A stretch of 64,000 bases of DNA from assembly GCA_030562195.1 (NCBI GenBank), contig JAUJPP010000005.1:26647106-26711105 (forward strand). The letters run 5' to 3'. Positions 31,901-44,358 of this stretch are shown here, in pieces (the first letter of the stretch is position 1; every line of letters begins with the position of its first letter). The translations under genes and the position numbers were made by a program. The notes under the pieces were generated by a model, which did no database searches, was not told where the DNA came from, and worked only from the letters and a program-made list of their open reading frames with translations. Source of the DNA: Nipponacmea schrenckii (lineage: Eukaryota > Mollusca > Gastropoda > Lottiidae).

Positions 31901-33843
31901 AACAGTTGAAATCTTCTCTAATCATTACCAGTAAATGATAAAGATAGATTATAAAATATTCATAACCTTATATTGTACTAATAGTGAGAAATCTTACAAT
32001 CAATATATACCAATATAGACGCAGCCTTCTGTCTCACTTATCACCTAAATTTGGATTCATTATTTGAATATTACATCTAAATTCTAGCTGTCTGCTTATT
32101 GGAAATCAATAATCAACTCCAGAAAACCAGAAAAAAAATTTCAACATACCTTTCAGCAAACAGTGATTCCACTGACTTAATTTATGTCCAATATGTACTA
32201 AGAATGATCCATTTTAATATTAAATATCTTGTTTGTGTTAAAAAACCATTCCTAAAACAATGCCCTATCATCAACAAGTAACAAAACACAGCAGATTCCA
32301 CACTTGAAAGGTTCTTCTGTTAAACATGCTGATAGAACGCTATCACATACAATCCACTGACATATACTTTCTTTTTATATTAACATAAAACTTGAGATAA
32401 TGAGGAAAATGACAAAATATGACAACATAAAAACCTATCTTTCAACTAATATAAGACGAGAAAATAGAAAAGATTCAACATTCATTCAGCGTGTTGAAAA
32501 ATCCACACGACTGCATAGTAATTGTATGAAATTGATTGCTGTCCTCCAATCAATTAAAGTGGCAGCCATTGTGATATCACCATAGCAACCAACGTTGGCT
32601 GGTATTGGTTATGTGAAATAGAGAGAATGAGTGGCCAAAGGCTTCAGTGCCAATTCGATAAGCTAACATTATTCTCAATTCTACAAGATAAATGTCTAGC
32701 TTTAAAACATAAACATGTACTTTCTTCTTAGCAGTTGGTCTAATAAACTTTGAAATCATGTTTATGATAAATCAAATAACTTGAAACTTCCAGTAGATAT
32801 GACTGAAAAAATTCTATTATTAAGGCAAATAGTCTTGATATATTTTTTCCTTTTCTTCCAGTTTATGAAGTACAAAAGAATAGTCTAATTCTAATCATAC
32901 CAAACTTTCTTTCAGTTTTTACTTTTTTGGGCTTTTGTTGTTGCTTTTATTGTTTAATTCAGCCACACCTAGGGTATTACACGGCTTGAATTTTCTAAAC
33001 TTTTTATCTCACTTGTTGACTCAAAGAAAAGGCGTACTTTGAGAACAATTAGACACTGAATATACCTATTGTTTGCAATACAAAATGTTAGCCTTGGCAG
33101 TGAGCAGAAATTTGATGGTTAAACAGGATAGGTCAAAAGGTTAATTTGATGAACATAAGAGCCCTGTGGTTAGAAATTAACTGAAATGGCTAAATTGACA
33201 ATAAAAGCTAATAGAAAAAATAATCATAAAAATTTGGTCCAATTTTAATTTGACTAGATGATTAGGAATGGATCTAGACTAGAAAGCACACAATGAATAA
33301 AACATACAGTATTTATGGTTCAAGCAAAACAATTCAAACTCAATGTTTGATATTGAGCATCTTAGATACCAACATCTGGATGAATGACTATTCACTAATG
33401 ATACAAGGTATAATAAAATTACTCACATTAGAAAACTAAATCATTACCTTTTCAAAATCCATTTTAAAAACTATTTGAATTCAAAATTGCACTTTCACAT
33501 GAGATTTCATAATCACTCCGCTGTTATCAAATTTAAAATTCATACAGATAAAAATATGTCTTCCTGTTAACTGTAATATGTTTTGTAAATATTCCCCTTG
33601 TTAAAATCATTAAAATCTAAATTAATTGTATTGACATAAATTCTAAAATGATAGTATTTTAAATGTCAAAGATGGCAATTTTATTCGAATTAAAGAATTT
33701 TAAATAGCATTAAGGATTCCACCTACATGCAAATTTCCAATACAGAATATTAAATTATGTTTGTTATTTAAAAGGTCAATAGAGATTCAATGAGTTACAG
33801 ACAATATAAAATGTTAGTATTTTTAGGGTTGCCATCATTTTCA
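25926..33843. other. Region upstream of the PMCA start codon, no gene seen
   Basis: Nearly 8 kb of unique AT-rich DNA with only chance frames (up to 85 codons). Probably part of a long 5' intron of PMCA given the acceptor before the ATG. No CpG-rich promoter, RNA gene or transposon ends recognised. Confidence 0.5.
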
Positions 33844-34464
33844 AAGATAGCTTGCCAGGCAAGGTAACATACGCCCACTGGCAGCATTGAATTTGAGAAA
33901 TAAATAGAGCAATAACTCAAAAAACATTCACTGAATTAATATTGAAGTTAAGGGCAAAAACTCAAAAACTGTTCATGGAAAATTGTCAAATTAGAACTTG
34001 ACCACCATCTTATCTATTTCAATACTCATACCAAGTTTCATCAAATCTATTAAAAAATTGTAGCTTATTTTGCACCCACAAATATTTTTGACGCAATTTT
34101 ACTAAGTCAAGGGCAATAACCCAAAAACCATTTGTCAGAAATTGAAACTTGACTAATGTCTTATCAATTCTGATGCTCACACCAAGTTTCATCGACATCC
34201 TCTGAAAATTGGAGGATTTATTGCATCGAAACTAAAATTTTGACAAGATTTTTCTAAGTCAACGGCAATAACTCAAAAACCATTCATGCGATAATTTCCA
34301 TTTTCGAACTTGACCGAGATATCATCAATATATACATGTATACCAAGTTTCATTAAGATCGGATAAAAATTGTAGCCTCTATCGTGGATACAACAAATGT
34401 GGACAGACGGACGGACAGGGGCGACAGCAATATACGTCCAAATTTCCATGTGGGTGTATAAAAA
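33844..34464 (+). mobile_element. Pearl-like element B
   Basis: Left end GATAGCTTGCCAGGCAAGG and the first ~280 bp are nearly identical to element A, with fewer core repeats. Right end GACGGACGGACAGGGGCGAC, then ATATACGTCC and GTGGGTGTATAAAA. Confidence 0.85.
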
Positions 34465-35745
34465 GAATTCTGAGATTAAAAAAAAAGCCTGAATTATATT
34501 TAGCCATATGTAACAACATCAGTATGTATTTTAACCTGACACTTATATTCTATATATATCATCAATGTCTAGTAGACTTAAGTTGCATAAAGCTATAAGA
34601 GAAAGTATAAACAAATGGAAGGAATCAAATGATTCTTTAGGCTTTAGACTTTAAATGAATATCAGATATTTTCAGATCTTTTGCACAATTCAAACCAAAG
34701 AATAACTAGACCGGAATGTCTGGACAATTTAAGTTCGGTCAACTCTACCTGGAATCTATAGTAGATACGTGCACACAAAAACTTGACAACATTTAAAATT
34801 CCTTAATACCAATTTTTACTACAGATCTATTTAACAATTTGAAAATTCAATTTGAAGTGAATAATTATTAAAAGATTTAGACTACACTTTCTCTTGTAAA
34901 TAATTTCAATCATTTTGTTAAGGATATGTGCATTATTGAACAAAGGAGAAATTAATTAGGCATAAGTAAAAAAAAATAGCATCTTTAGAGTGAAAATAAT
35001 GGAATTACATGTAAAAACATAATTAGCTATCATGATGCCATAGTACAATGAGATATCAAGTCTTTAAATGACTTTCAAATCTGTAGATTCTCAAAGTTAC
35101 AAGTGAAAGCTTTTCAAAAGACTTGTCTCTTTAAGTGGGTATAAGTGTTAAGGCAGTTGATAAGAGAATACAATATCCCAACTATAATTATCGTTTCTAT
35201 ACATTATAGACTGCTCTAGACTAGATCAGTTGGATCAATATGTTGGTATTGATTGAGAATTGAACACAACTTCTACTACAACCAATCTTATAATATGGTC
35301 AGTCGGTTCAATAGACCAACATCGGACATATATCATACTATAAATAGACTTTTATAGTAATATTTTCCCTTTCACTAGAAATGTACACTGTGTGCACGGC
35401 TGGATAATTTATATCTTCCCAAGTACAGTAGACACATTTTCAAGGTATAATTTGTCTCCAAGCTAGGTTCAATCACCTATATATTTACCGTATCTATACA
35501 TTCTGTAGCCTGCTGGTCATAATAGCCAAGAAACAATTTGATATAAAACTAATGTGCGAGTTTTCATATCATTCCAGATATCAGAGAAGTTGAAGGACAT
35601 TTATTTATTTGTTTGAACTGAAAAGATGATATCCAGGATTTGGAAACTATAATATCATATATCAGTTGGCTAATCTGTTGAAGATCTAAAGGCAATACTT
35701 TCAACAATAAATAGTTTATTAATCCTACAAGCAGAAAAGTTATAA

Positions 35746-36134
35746 GAAAGCTTGACAGGCAAGGTAACATGCCACACATCATCATGGTGAAATCAATTTT
35801 GAAAATTGCAGCTACTTTTGCACCAACAATTTTAATGAGACTTTACTATGTCAAGGGCAAGAACTCAAATATTATCAAATTCAAAAAGCCTTATGAATTC
35901 CAATGCTCACAGTAAGTCTTATCAAAACGCATTGAAATTATAGCTTCTATTCCACCCAAAATAAAATTTTGAACAGATTTTAATAAGTCAAGGGCAATAA
36001 CTCAAAAACTGTTAATCAAAAAATTACCAAATTCAATAAACCATGTTTCATTAAAAGTGTTGCTTCTATTGTTTACAACAAATCTTATGGACCAATGACA
36101 ATATAGGTCCACATCTTCATGTAGGCATATAAAA
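35746..36134 (+). mobile_element. Pearl-like element C, diverged
   Basis: Left end AAGCTTGACAGGCAAGGTAA, core words AAGTCAAGGGCAATAACTC, right end GTAGGCATATAAAA. Older copy. Confidence 0.7.
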
Positions 36135-38170
36135 CTGAGATAATCTAGTAAAAGTCAAGGTTCAATATACTGCCAGCTCAGTCTAGAACAAACAATCAAT
36201 CTACTATTTTTAGATCACTTGGTACAATGCCATTTCACATAATCTATCTTTCAAATCTCTACTTACAATCAGCATTGCATTAAACACTTTATTCCAAGTC
36301 TCTCAGCAAAACTTGCTATCATACATGATATTAAAAAACGAAACTGGTAAAAAAATTAACCTTTTTTTCAAAATAAAATGCTAATTGGTTGAAAAGTTCT
36401 TATTAAAGAAAAAGCTCTAACTTGGAGAATATAACAATAAGTTTTCTACTTTTTTACTCCTAATAGGGAAGTGTACATTGCAATGCAGTTCAGAATTTAG
36501 ACAAATTTAACAGCACTAGTGTATTCATTTATAAAATCTCTTTTTTAAATTTTTACATGCGTGGTCAACAGAGCTATATATAAGTCTTTATCTTCATTTA
36601 AACTGTAAAATTTCAATCTTTATGACAAGCAATAATAATTTCATTCAGAAACTTCCCAATAACAAAACTTTTCTTGCTAGGACAGAATACAATATGATAC
36701 ATATAGAACACATTATAATCATTCCATACCATCAAAACACATACTTGTTTGACAGAAACAACTTATTTTATCAGTTTTCTTTACAACAGAATCTAGATAA
36801 TGTGCTTGAAGATTTGATATTTTTATATTATCAGACATAATGATCTTTGATGAAGAACAGAATAGTTCATCTAACTATAAATACAATATATAATAATATT
36901 GATTTTTTTTCTAAAATTCAAAATCAAATGGCTTGTGATAAAGTTAAATGTTTACAAGAATTCTATGTCACTAGACAGAAAGAGTAAAAGAGAAATAATA
37001 GTATTGGTAAATGTCAGGGGGCAACTGTCAATTCTTTACAGAACTATTCTTTACCATTCTTATTAGCAATTTAATAGTCATTCTTTATTCACTACCTAAT
37101 TTAACTATAGATAATATACATATTTATAACACTACTCTTTTGCTACAAGCCATTCTTAGGAACATTAAATATGATTGGTAACAACCTTTATGTTACCGTC
37201 ACCTAGCACATTCAATAAAGCTATCCTCTAAGCTCTATATGTACATTCCTCTGAACAAAGCATGAAATAACTCAAGAAATTGGGCCGGACATTTAACAGT
37301 ACCAATGACAATATCTTAAATCTAAAAGTTGCAATTAAAATTCAGCAATTACGAGTGAAATTCTCTGCTTAATAACCTGAAATCCTAAAATAAAACTGTT
37401 AACAAGTTGCAAGGGATATTTAAGGTCATTCAAATATAGATAATTCATTATTATTTACATTCCCGTTGCCTCTTGATTAACAACATAGCCATGAAAAAAA
37501 AGATATATATATCATATCTTGTTGAAAAAAAAAAATCTAGGAAGGAACCATCGGTACGTATCATAATCTGATTGGACAAATCTATTTGTATTAAGTAATC
37601 ATTATTTTATATTTGCAGTTTGGAGATGACAAAGGTCAAATGGCTTGATTATCCAGCACCAGCAAACCTAATAAGATCTAGAGTTCTGAGAGACTTGAAA
37701 ACGCAATATTTACATGGTGGTCAAGATTTGGACAAAAATAAAAATGACATAAATTGTGTCAAAGGTGTATTGTAATTGTTTATCCAAACATTTCCTATCC
37801 AGATAGAAAGTATATGAACCTGGATGAGCTAGACTTATTTGTTATTTTTGTTATTTCACATCACTTAACAATTTTTTTTTTTTAAATTAGTCACTGTACA
37901 AATGTCCAGCACAAACCAGTTTGTCAACTTTTTCTGAACAACTCTAACTGCTAACTCAGACTCTTGTAAACTACCTAACAACTCACAGCTCAGACACTCC
38001 CAAACACTATCATTCAACAACTCTTGTTAAATTCTCCATTTTACCAATGATGTGTTACTGAGTTGAAGCATGGCTAAGTGCATGGAGTCAATAGTTTAGA
38101 TTCTCAAATTCAAATTGATATTTTCAGTCTTTATTTGCAATTATTTTATAATACACTTTGACTATACTGA
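36135..38170. other. Unique non-coding stretch
   Basis: AT-rich DNA between pearl-like element C and the inverted-repeat element. No recognisable gene; a 72-codon frame at 36622-36840 looks random. Confidence 0.5.
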
Positions 38171-39040
38171 AACATACAGGGATCCCAGTGAACCCCCCAA
38201 AAAATAGCTGAATTTTTTTTCAATGAGAAATCTTACCGTTTATCGTTATGCTTTGGAAGGCATAACTTACATAAAAATACTATCAAAATGAATAAGAACT
38301 TACAACTGGCTTCCATCTATTAAATTCTATAAATGCAGAGCTATGACAAGATCCATAATTCATCTTGTGCAGAAAATAACAACAGTTAATTGGGTTTTTT
38401 TGTTATATATATAATGTACTGTAACTAACTCATTATTAAAATAATATTTACAAAGATTATTCACATAAAATTACAAAATGCACATCTTAAACTTTTCTTT
38501 TTTTAACAGAAAGTTCTGCACCTGAAAATATTTTCCTTTTTTTTTTTGGTGTTCTTCACCGCCGAATCCAATCCCGACACTGTTCCGCTATCTCTTTTAT
38601 GTAGAATGTCTATCTTCCATGACATGTTGAAGTTATCGATAGACTTATAATAATTACACTGTTGCCTTCTAATTCTTCAATATATACTACCGGTATTCAG
38701 AAGTGTTGTTGTTGTAATCAAATGGGCGCAGCCATTTTTTATTTCTCGAATTATCTCGCGGTATTTACGAATGGTAGTCTCTGACATCACGACTTCCAAA
38801 CGTTTTGCGTGGACAAAGCGAGACTGGGTAATAGGGACAAATGATGCCGAGTTTCGCCGGAAACACTCGACAGCGATGAAATATAGGAAAGAAAACCAGC
38901 TTTTTCGAATAATGATCAATCTTTTTTTCTCCCGCAAATTATTTTAGCGGATTTATAAGGACTGAATTAAAAAAAAAATCTTAGACCAGAAAAATAGCGG
39001 AATTCCGCTAATTAGCTGAAGTCTGGGATCCCTGAACATA
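38171..39040. mobile_element. 858 bp inverted-repeat element with a 6 bp target duplication
   Basis: 12 bp perfect palindromic ends CAGGGATCCCAG at 38177-38188 and 39023-39034, flanked by the direct repeat AACATA (38171-38176 and 39035-39040). CAGGG ends resemble hAT elements, but those usually make 8 bp duplications; 6 bp is reported for other groups. The interior (38560-38940) is relatively GC-rich and holds an 86-codon minus-strand frame with no recognised domain. Confidence 0.8.
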
Positions 39041-39160
39041 TCATACAGTGAGAATTTAGACATAGTAATTTTTCTTGTGTTACAGAGCCTGCTGTTAAAT
39101 ATATCTGAATACAAATTGTATTCCAAATGAATCATTTTTCATAGAAGCCATGTGAAACTA

Positions 39161-39520
39161 TAACCCTGTTTACACTACAAAATTTATCCGTTCTGAGAAC
39201 GGTTCTCAAAACGATAAGGATGAATTTCATGTTATGTTAACAGTTTAATTCTGGATCACCTCAAAGAGTTAATCTCAACGGTTCTCAGATCTGATTCGAT
39301 TAATTGTTCAAGTGTAAACGGGAAGCATGCCAAGAACGGATTACTGTGCATGTGCATTGACCAACCTGAGAGCAGTCAAGTGTTACCATTATAATTTTGG
39401 AACCGTTCTTGGCATGCTTGTTATATTGTTGGTGTAAACAGGGTAGATTTGTGATTTTATCGTGGCCTGGTCTGGACCAAAAACGTAATGACTTGTAGCG
39501 GCCTGGTGTAAACAGGGCTA
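39161..39520. mobile_element. MITE with TA[A/G]CCCTGTTTACAC inverted ends
   Basis: Left end TAACCCTGTTTACACT at 39161 and right end GGTGTAAACAGGGCTA ending at 39520. Inside is a second inverted pair, GAAGCATGCCAAGAACGG near 39323 and its complement near 39403, flanked by more GTGTAAACRGG words, which suggests a nested or duplicated copy. Target duplication unclear, perhaps TA. Confidence 0.65.
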
Positions 39521-39542
39521 TTGTGTATATTTCCAGAAGACA

Positions 39543-40021
39543 TTAAAGGGATAATAGGCGTTAGAACGAACATAAAAATTTAAGTTCACTCAAATTTGGA
39601 CAATAACAGTATATATCAATCAGTGGACTTACCTGGTGTCATACCTATACATCAAAATCCCTCTAAAATCCGATAAATCACCAAAATAAAGTAGTTAATC
39701 ATAAAACGCTTGAGCCATCCATCAAGCGATTTTCAAATTGTAAAATATAAAGGGAAGTAACTCTAACGTGTGGGTTTTCACGCGTCCTTGACCCCTACAG
39801 TTGAATTGAACAATGATGTTTTAGCGTTGATTTACCAGACGCTTTTATTCTCAAACTGAATGGAATCGTCGCTGGCTCACTTTTTTTTAAATTCCGAATA
39901 TTTTTATTGTGGCTTTTTAAAATTTGGTAAAGTGTGGGATGCATACTTATTTAACTAATAGTCAATATTAAACACAAAAAGCCGTAGGACGAGTGTATTC
40001 TAACGCCTATTATCCCTTTAA
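39543..40021. mobile_element. TTAA-flanked element, family T2 (471 bp)
   Basis: Perfect 20 bp inverted repeats AGGGATAATAGGCGTTAGAA at 39547-39566 and 39998-40017, with TTAA on both outer sides. No coding capacity seen. A decayed relative in opposite orientation is at 40702-40976. Confidence 0.88.
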
Positions 40022-40231
40022 TGATAAATTGCTGCTATATTTTACACACCGCAGATGGTGTATTGATGGCTACAAATACTTGTTTCTACATATCTACCAC
40101 CATATTGATATTTTATTAAATATATATATGCTCACAACAGAACATTATATCTCTGAAACTAAGACTAACAGATTGATCAGACTTTATTCATAAAAACAAT
40201 TCAGAAACATTTCAATATTTCATTATTAAAC

Positions 40232-40674
40232 ATTTCAAGTAGTGCTGGCACGATGAATCGTTGAATCGATGTATCGCTATATGACATGCCACGATACGCG
40301 TATCGAATCGCGAGGTCGAGTATCGATACTTGACGATACAGGGCATTCCATAAAAAGTGGGTAATATTTTATTTACTAGTCGGTGAATGCAAGCTTATCC
40401 CATCATAAATTCCTTTCACGGACTTCTCTGAAATACATTGTTTTCAAAAAATTTGATTTGACATTTAAGTTTGAAATTACTAGTTTAAAACATTCTGTTA
40501 CCTAAAAATATAAGTGTTAAAATTCTGAAATAATGAAACCTAGGAGAAAAAGTTTTAGTTTTTATCTATTACTCCATATCGCGATACGTATCGTATCGTG
40601 ACCCTTGTATCGCGATACGTATCGATACGTATCGTATCGTGGCATGACTGGCAATACCCAGCACTAATTTCAAG
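40232..40674. mobile_element. hAT-like MITE (427 bp) with perfect 8 bp target duplication
   Basis: Ends TAGTGCTGG (40240) and CCAGCACTA (to 40666), flanked by the direct repeat ATTTCAAG at 40232-40239 and 40667-40674. Both arms are rich in CGATACGTATCG-type palindromes, so a long hairpin is possible. No coding capacity. Confidence 0.88.
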
Positions 40675-40701
40675 ATGATACAAAACTGACTTCTAACAAA
40701 C

Positions 40702-40976
40702 TTAAAAAGGGATAATAGGTCTTAGAATAAACATAAAATTTTAAAATTTTGAACTTGACCAATAAGAGCTCTATTCATCAATAAATATACCTTCTGCCAT
40801 AAATGACATAAAAAATAAATAAATATCCAAAAAACTAATTAATTATAGCTTTCCAGATTTTAAGGGATTCTGTTATTTAATGACACCAGGTAAGTTCACT
40901 GATGAATATATACTTATAGTGATCATTCTTAAGAACTAAAATTTTATGCTAAGATGCAGTATCCCTTTTTCTATTG
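40702..40976. mobile_element. Decayed relative of family T2
   Basis: Left end AAAGGGATAATAGG after TTAA, right end ATCCCTTTTT without an intact TTAA. Internal segment near 40885-40910 (ACACCAGGTAAGTTCACTGA) is the reverse complement of a segment near 39620-39640 of the intact T2 element. Confidence 0.6.
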
Positions 40977-41531
40977 ACAATTTAAAAATAAAAAGATAAT
41001 TCTCCAGGAATACTTATTTTTCCCATGCAATACCCTGAAAAGAAATATCAATGTTAGTACTACTATAATGATTATTTAACATGATATATATAAACAATGT
41101 CTGAAGATGGCTGTTAGAGAAAATAGCAAGAACAGTATCTCAAGAAGAAATCAATGTGTTCATTACAATAATTTTACTACTCTAATTGCTACTTATTTCT
41201 TATTTAACTTGCCAATTAGAAAGTATTCAACTCCTACTCCAGTATCAAATGTTTTTTTTATAGCATCACTTCGGAAACCATTTTTACTTCAATCAATGAC
41301 CTTCTCCACAGATCTTTCATTTAGAATCAAAGACAGCCATTTAAATGTTGAAAGTTCAAAATAAAAACAACAAAGAAATAGAAGATTTCTAGAAATCAGA
41401 CATTCTGCCTTTAACTTAAAGAAAATATCTATAAAAGTCTTGTCTAATACAATGCAAGGTGACAAAACTGATATTTCAAGACCAAATATTTCATTAAACA
41501 AACAGACTGAATGGATGGGTTGCCTAAAAAT

Positions 41532-42277
41532 AAGATAGCTTGCCAGGCAAGGTAATATAAGCACACTTGCAGTACTGAATTTGAATAATAAATTGGGCAA
41601 TGACGCGAAAAACAATCATTAAAAATTTTTTAAAATCCATTGAAAATTCCAGCTAATATTGCACAAACAATATAGTTTTGACAAGATTAAACAAAATCCA
41701 TTGAAAATTGTAGTATTGCACCTACAATAAAATTTTGATGCAATTTGACAAAGTCAATAGTAATAACCGTTCATAAATGTCAAATTCAAACTTGATCGCC
41801 GCCTTATCAATTCCAATGCTCAAACTAAGTTTCATCAAAATCCAGTTCTAACTGCAGCTTCTACTGCACCAACAATACAATTTTGACACGATTTTACACG
41901 GAAAAGAACAAAAACAAAAAACAGTTCATTGAAAAATCAGCAAACTCAAACTTGACCGATTTTCAATGCTCACACAAAGTTTCATTAAAAGTCAAAGGCA
42001 ATAACTTAAAAACTGTTCACTTAAAAATTTTCAAATTCAAACCTGTCCGCCGTCTAATCTATTCCAATACTCATACCAAGTTTAATCAAAATCTATTAAA
42101 AATTGTAGCTTCTATTGCAATAACTGTTCATTGAAAAATTGTCAAATTATCAATTCCAATGCTCATACCAAGTTTCATTAAGATCCATATAAAATTGTAG
42201 CTTCTATAGTGTCTACAACAAATGTTGGCAGACTGACGCAGACTGACAGACAGGGGACAATATATGTCCACATATTC
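41532..42277 (+). mobile_element. Pearl-like element D, diverged
   Basis: Left end AGATAGCTTGCCAGGCAAGG at 41532, several decayed core repeats with CAAGTTT[CA]ATCAAAATCCA, right region GACAGACAGGGGACAATATA and TCCACATATTCAT. Confidence 0.75.
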
Positions 42278-42607
42278 ATAAAAATCTTATGATTACAATT
42301 CTACTTCTAAGAGTTGTAAGAAGACAATAATTTCAATTTTTCATGCTATTCTTTCTTTAGGATGGATCACAAACAGTATGATGACAGTAATGATAGTTAA
42401 TTAATGTCAATTTGTTCATTTATACAAAAGTTTCTTTTTTTCAATTAAATATAGAAGTGGGTATATCTTTTATTCATTAACAAAATTCATCAAACAAGTT
42501 AAGTTGAGCCTTTGGTACTGACATTAATGACTGATATCAAATAACTAGTGTTCTACATACTATATGAAGAAATCTATTTAACATTTAAATAACTTCTGTT
42601 TCTAGTA

Positions 42608-43215
42608 ACAATAGACAGGTTCTGCAACAGGCGGGATATACTGGCTGGATGGATACGTATCCGTAAGTGTAAGTGTATGTGACCGGTACATTGTACGTTC
42701 GGCTATCCCGTGCTGGTTATTACCTATATTTTTAACATGAGTACCCCAGTTTCAATTGTGGTGTAGCAGACGTCTGAAAAGACATCCCATGGACTTCAAA
42801 TCAGTACGAAGTCGAACACAATTCTACTTATATCGCCTGTAAACATCAATCACATAATGGGGCCCTTGTACTTGTGGATCTGCGCGACTGGCGGAATGAG
42901 GCCGGATACAACGCTCGCTTCGGATCTGATTTCTATCAATCATACTCCACTGTTCGAACAAGCATGCACGGAATTTTCCCCACAGATATATATAGATTAT
43001 ACACAATGACATGTCTGATGTGAGAGTGAATGATTTTTGGCCTAAATTAGCCGAAATTGTATCTGTACCGGTACTGACGGTTATGGCAGCTCATATCCAG
43101 GCAAGTAGGATATCAACGAGTATGCGGATTACGAATACGTCACAGCTACACATAAAGTGATGACGTAACCTGCTATGTTGGGATAACCGGCCCGTTGCGG
43201 AACCTCTCTATTATC
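42608..43215. mobile_element. GC-richer segment of ~600 bp with imperfect inverted ends
   Basis: Left ATAGACAGGTTCTGCAAC near 42611 and right, read inverted, ATAGAGAGGTTCCGCAAC ending near 43212; about 16 of 18 bases agree. No clear target duplication. It contains CRE-like words (TGACGTAA near 43170, ACGTCACAG near 43137) and a 62-codon minus-strand frame of no known family. It could be mistaken for a promoter. Confidence 0.6.
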
Positions 43216-43860
43216 AACAGGGTAATATTTGAATAATCAGCTTTTTTATAACATTATCAATAGGTTACTATTTGAATAACCAGCTTTTTATAACATTATC
43301 AATAGGTTACTATTTGAATAACCAGCTTTTTATAACATTATCAATAGGTTACTATTTGAATAATCAGCTTTTTATCATATTACTAATCAGGTTAATATTT
43401 GAATAACCAGCTTTTTTATAACATTATCAAATAGTTAATATTTGAATATTAAGCTTAAATCATTATCAATCAGTTTAATATTTGAATAATTAGCTTAAAC
43501 ATAACATTGTCAATTAGTTAATATATGAATAAGTACTGCTTTTTTTTATAAAATTATCAACAGGTTAAAGTTTTTGTTTATAACTTTATTTAAAGCCACA
43601 TACTAATATTTGAAAAAGTTCTGTCTTTAGTAACATTTATCAACAGATTAAGATTTGAATAAGTATTGCTTTCTGTAACTTTATCAACAGATTAACATTT
43701 GAATAATTATTGCTTTCTGTAACTTTATCAACAGATTAACATTTGAATAATTATTGCTTTCTGTAACTTTATCAACAGATTAACATTTGAATAATTATTG
43801 CTTTCTGTAACTTTATCAACAGATCAACATTTGAATAATTATTGTTCTTTGTATGTTATC
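43205..43860. repeat. 42-44 bp minisatellite, ~14 copies
   Basis: Units share TTATCAA[TC]AG, then [GT]T[AT]A[CT][AT]TTTGAATAA. Two homogeneous blocks (43211-43400 with CCAGCTTTTTATAACA; 43680-43850 with TTATTGCTTTCTGTAAC) are joined by decayed copies. It begins right at the edge of the inverted-repeat segment ending near 43212. Confidence 0.9.
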
Positions 43861-44358
43861 CAAATAACACTGCAAATAATAATGCAAGTTGTGACATTAT
43901 CAAAATACTTCTATTTACAATGCAATTAAAATGAATTAATGGATCTGTATTACATTTATGTAAGAATGACACAAGAGTATCACTTTCCATCATTATTGTG
44001 GTAATATGAAGAAGAATTTTGTGAATATTTGATCATTCAAGTTTAATATTCTCAGTAGTCAGGATTGAGCTTAATTATGAAAACAAACAACAACATGGGT
44101 TAAATATCAAATTTTAAAAAAGTTCTAAAAAAATACATCTAGAGTATATCTAAAAGGAAATTCCACACGTAACTGTCCAATTACATCAGATACCAATAAC
44201 AAATGAGATTTGTACAAATCAATAGAAGCACTATTGATCGCAGAATAAATTTCTATAGGAAACAGTTTCTAATATACTGGAGTGTCTAGATTAAATATCA
44301 AGTCAATTTTCAATCTTTAATATCAAGGATAGAAAGGAATATCAGCACCTCAAACAGG

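Noticed and set aside
38677..38937. 86-codon minus-strand frame as a host gene exon
   Set aside because: It lies inside an inverted-repeat element with a target duplication and matches no family I know; kept only as content of that element.
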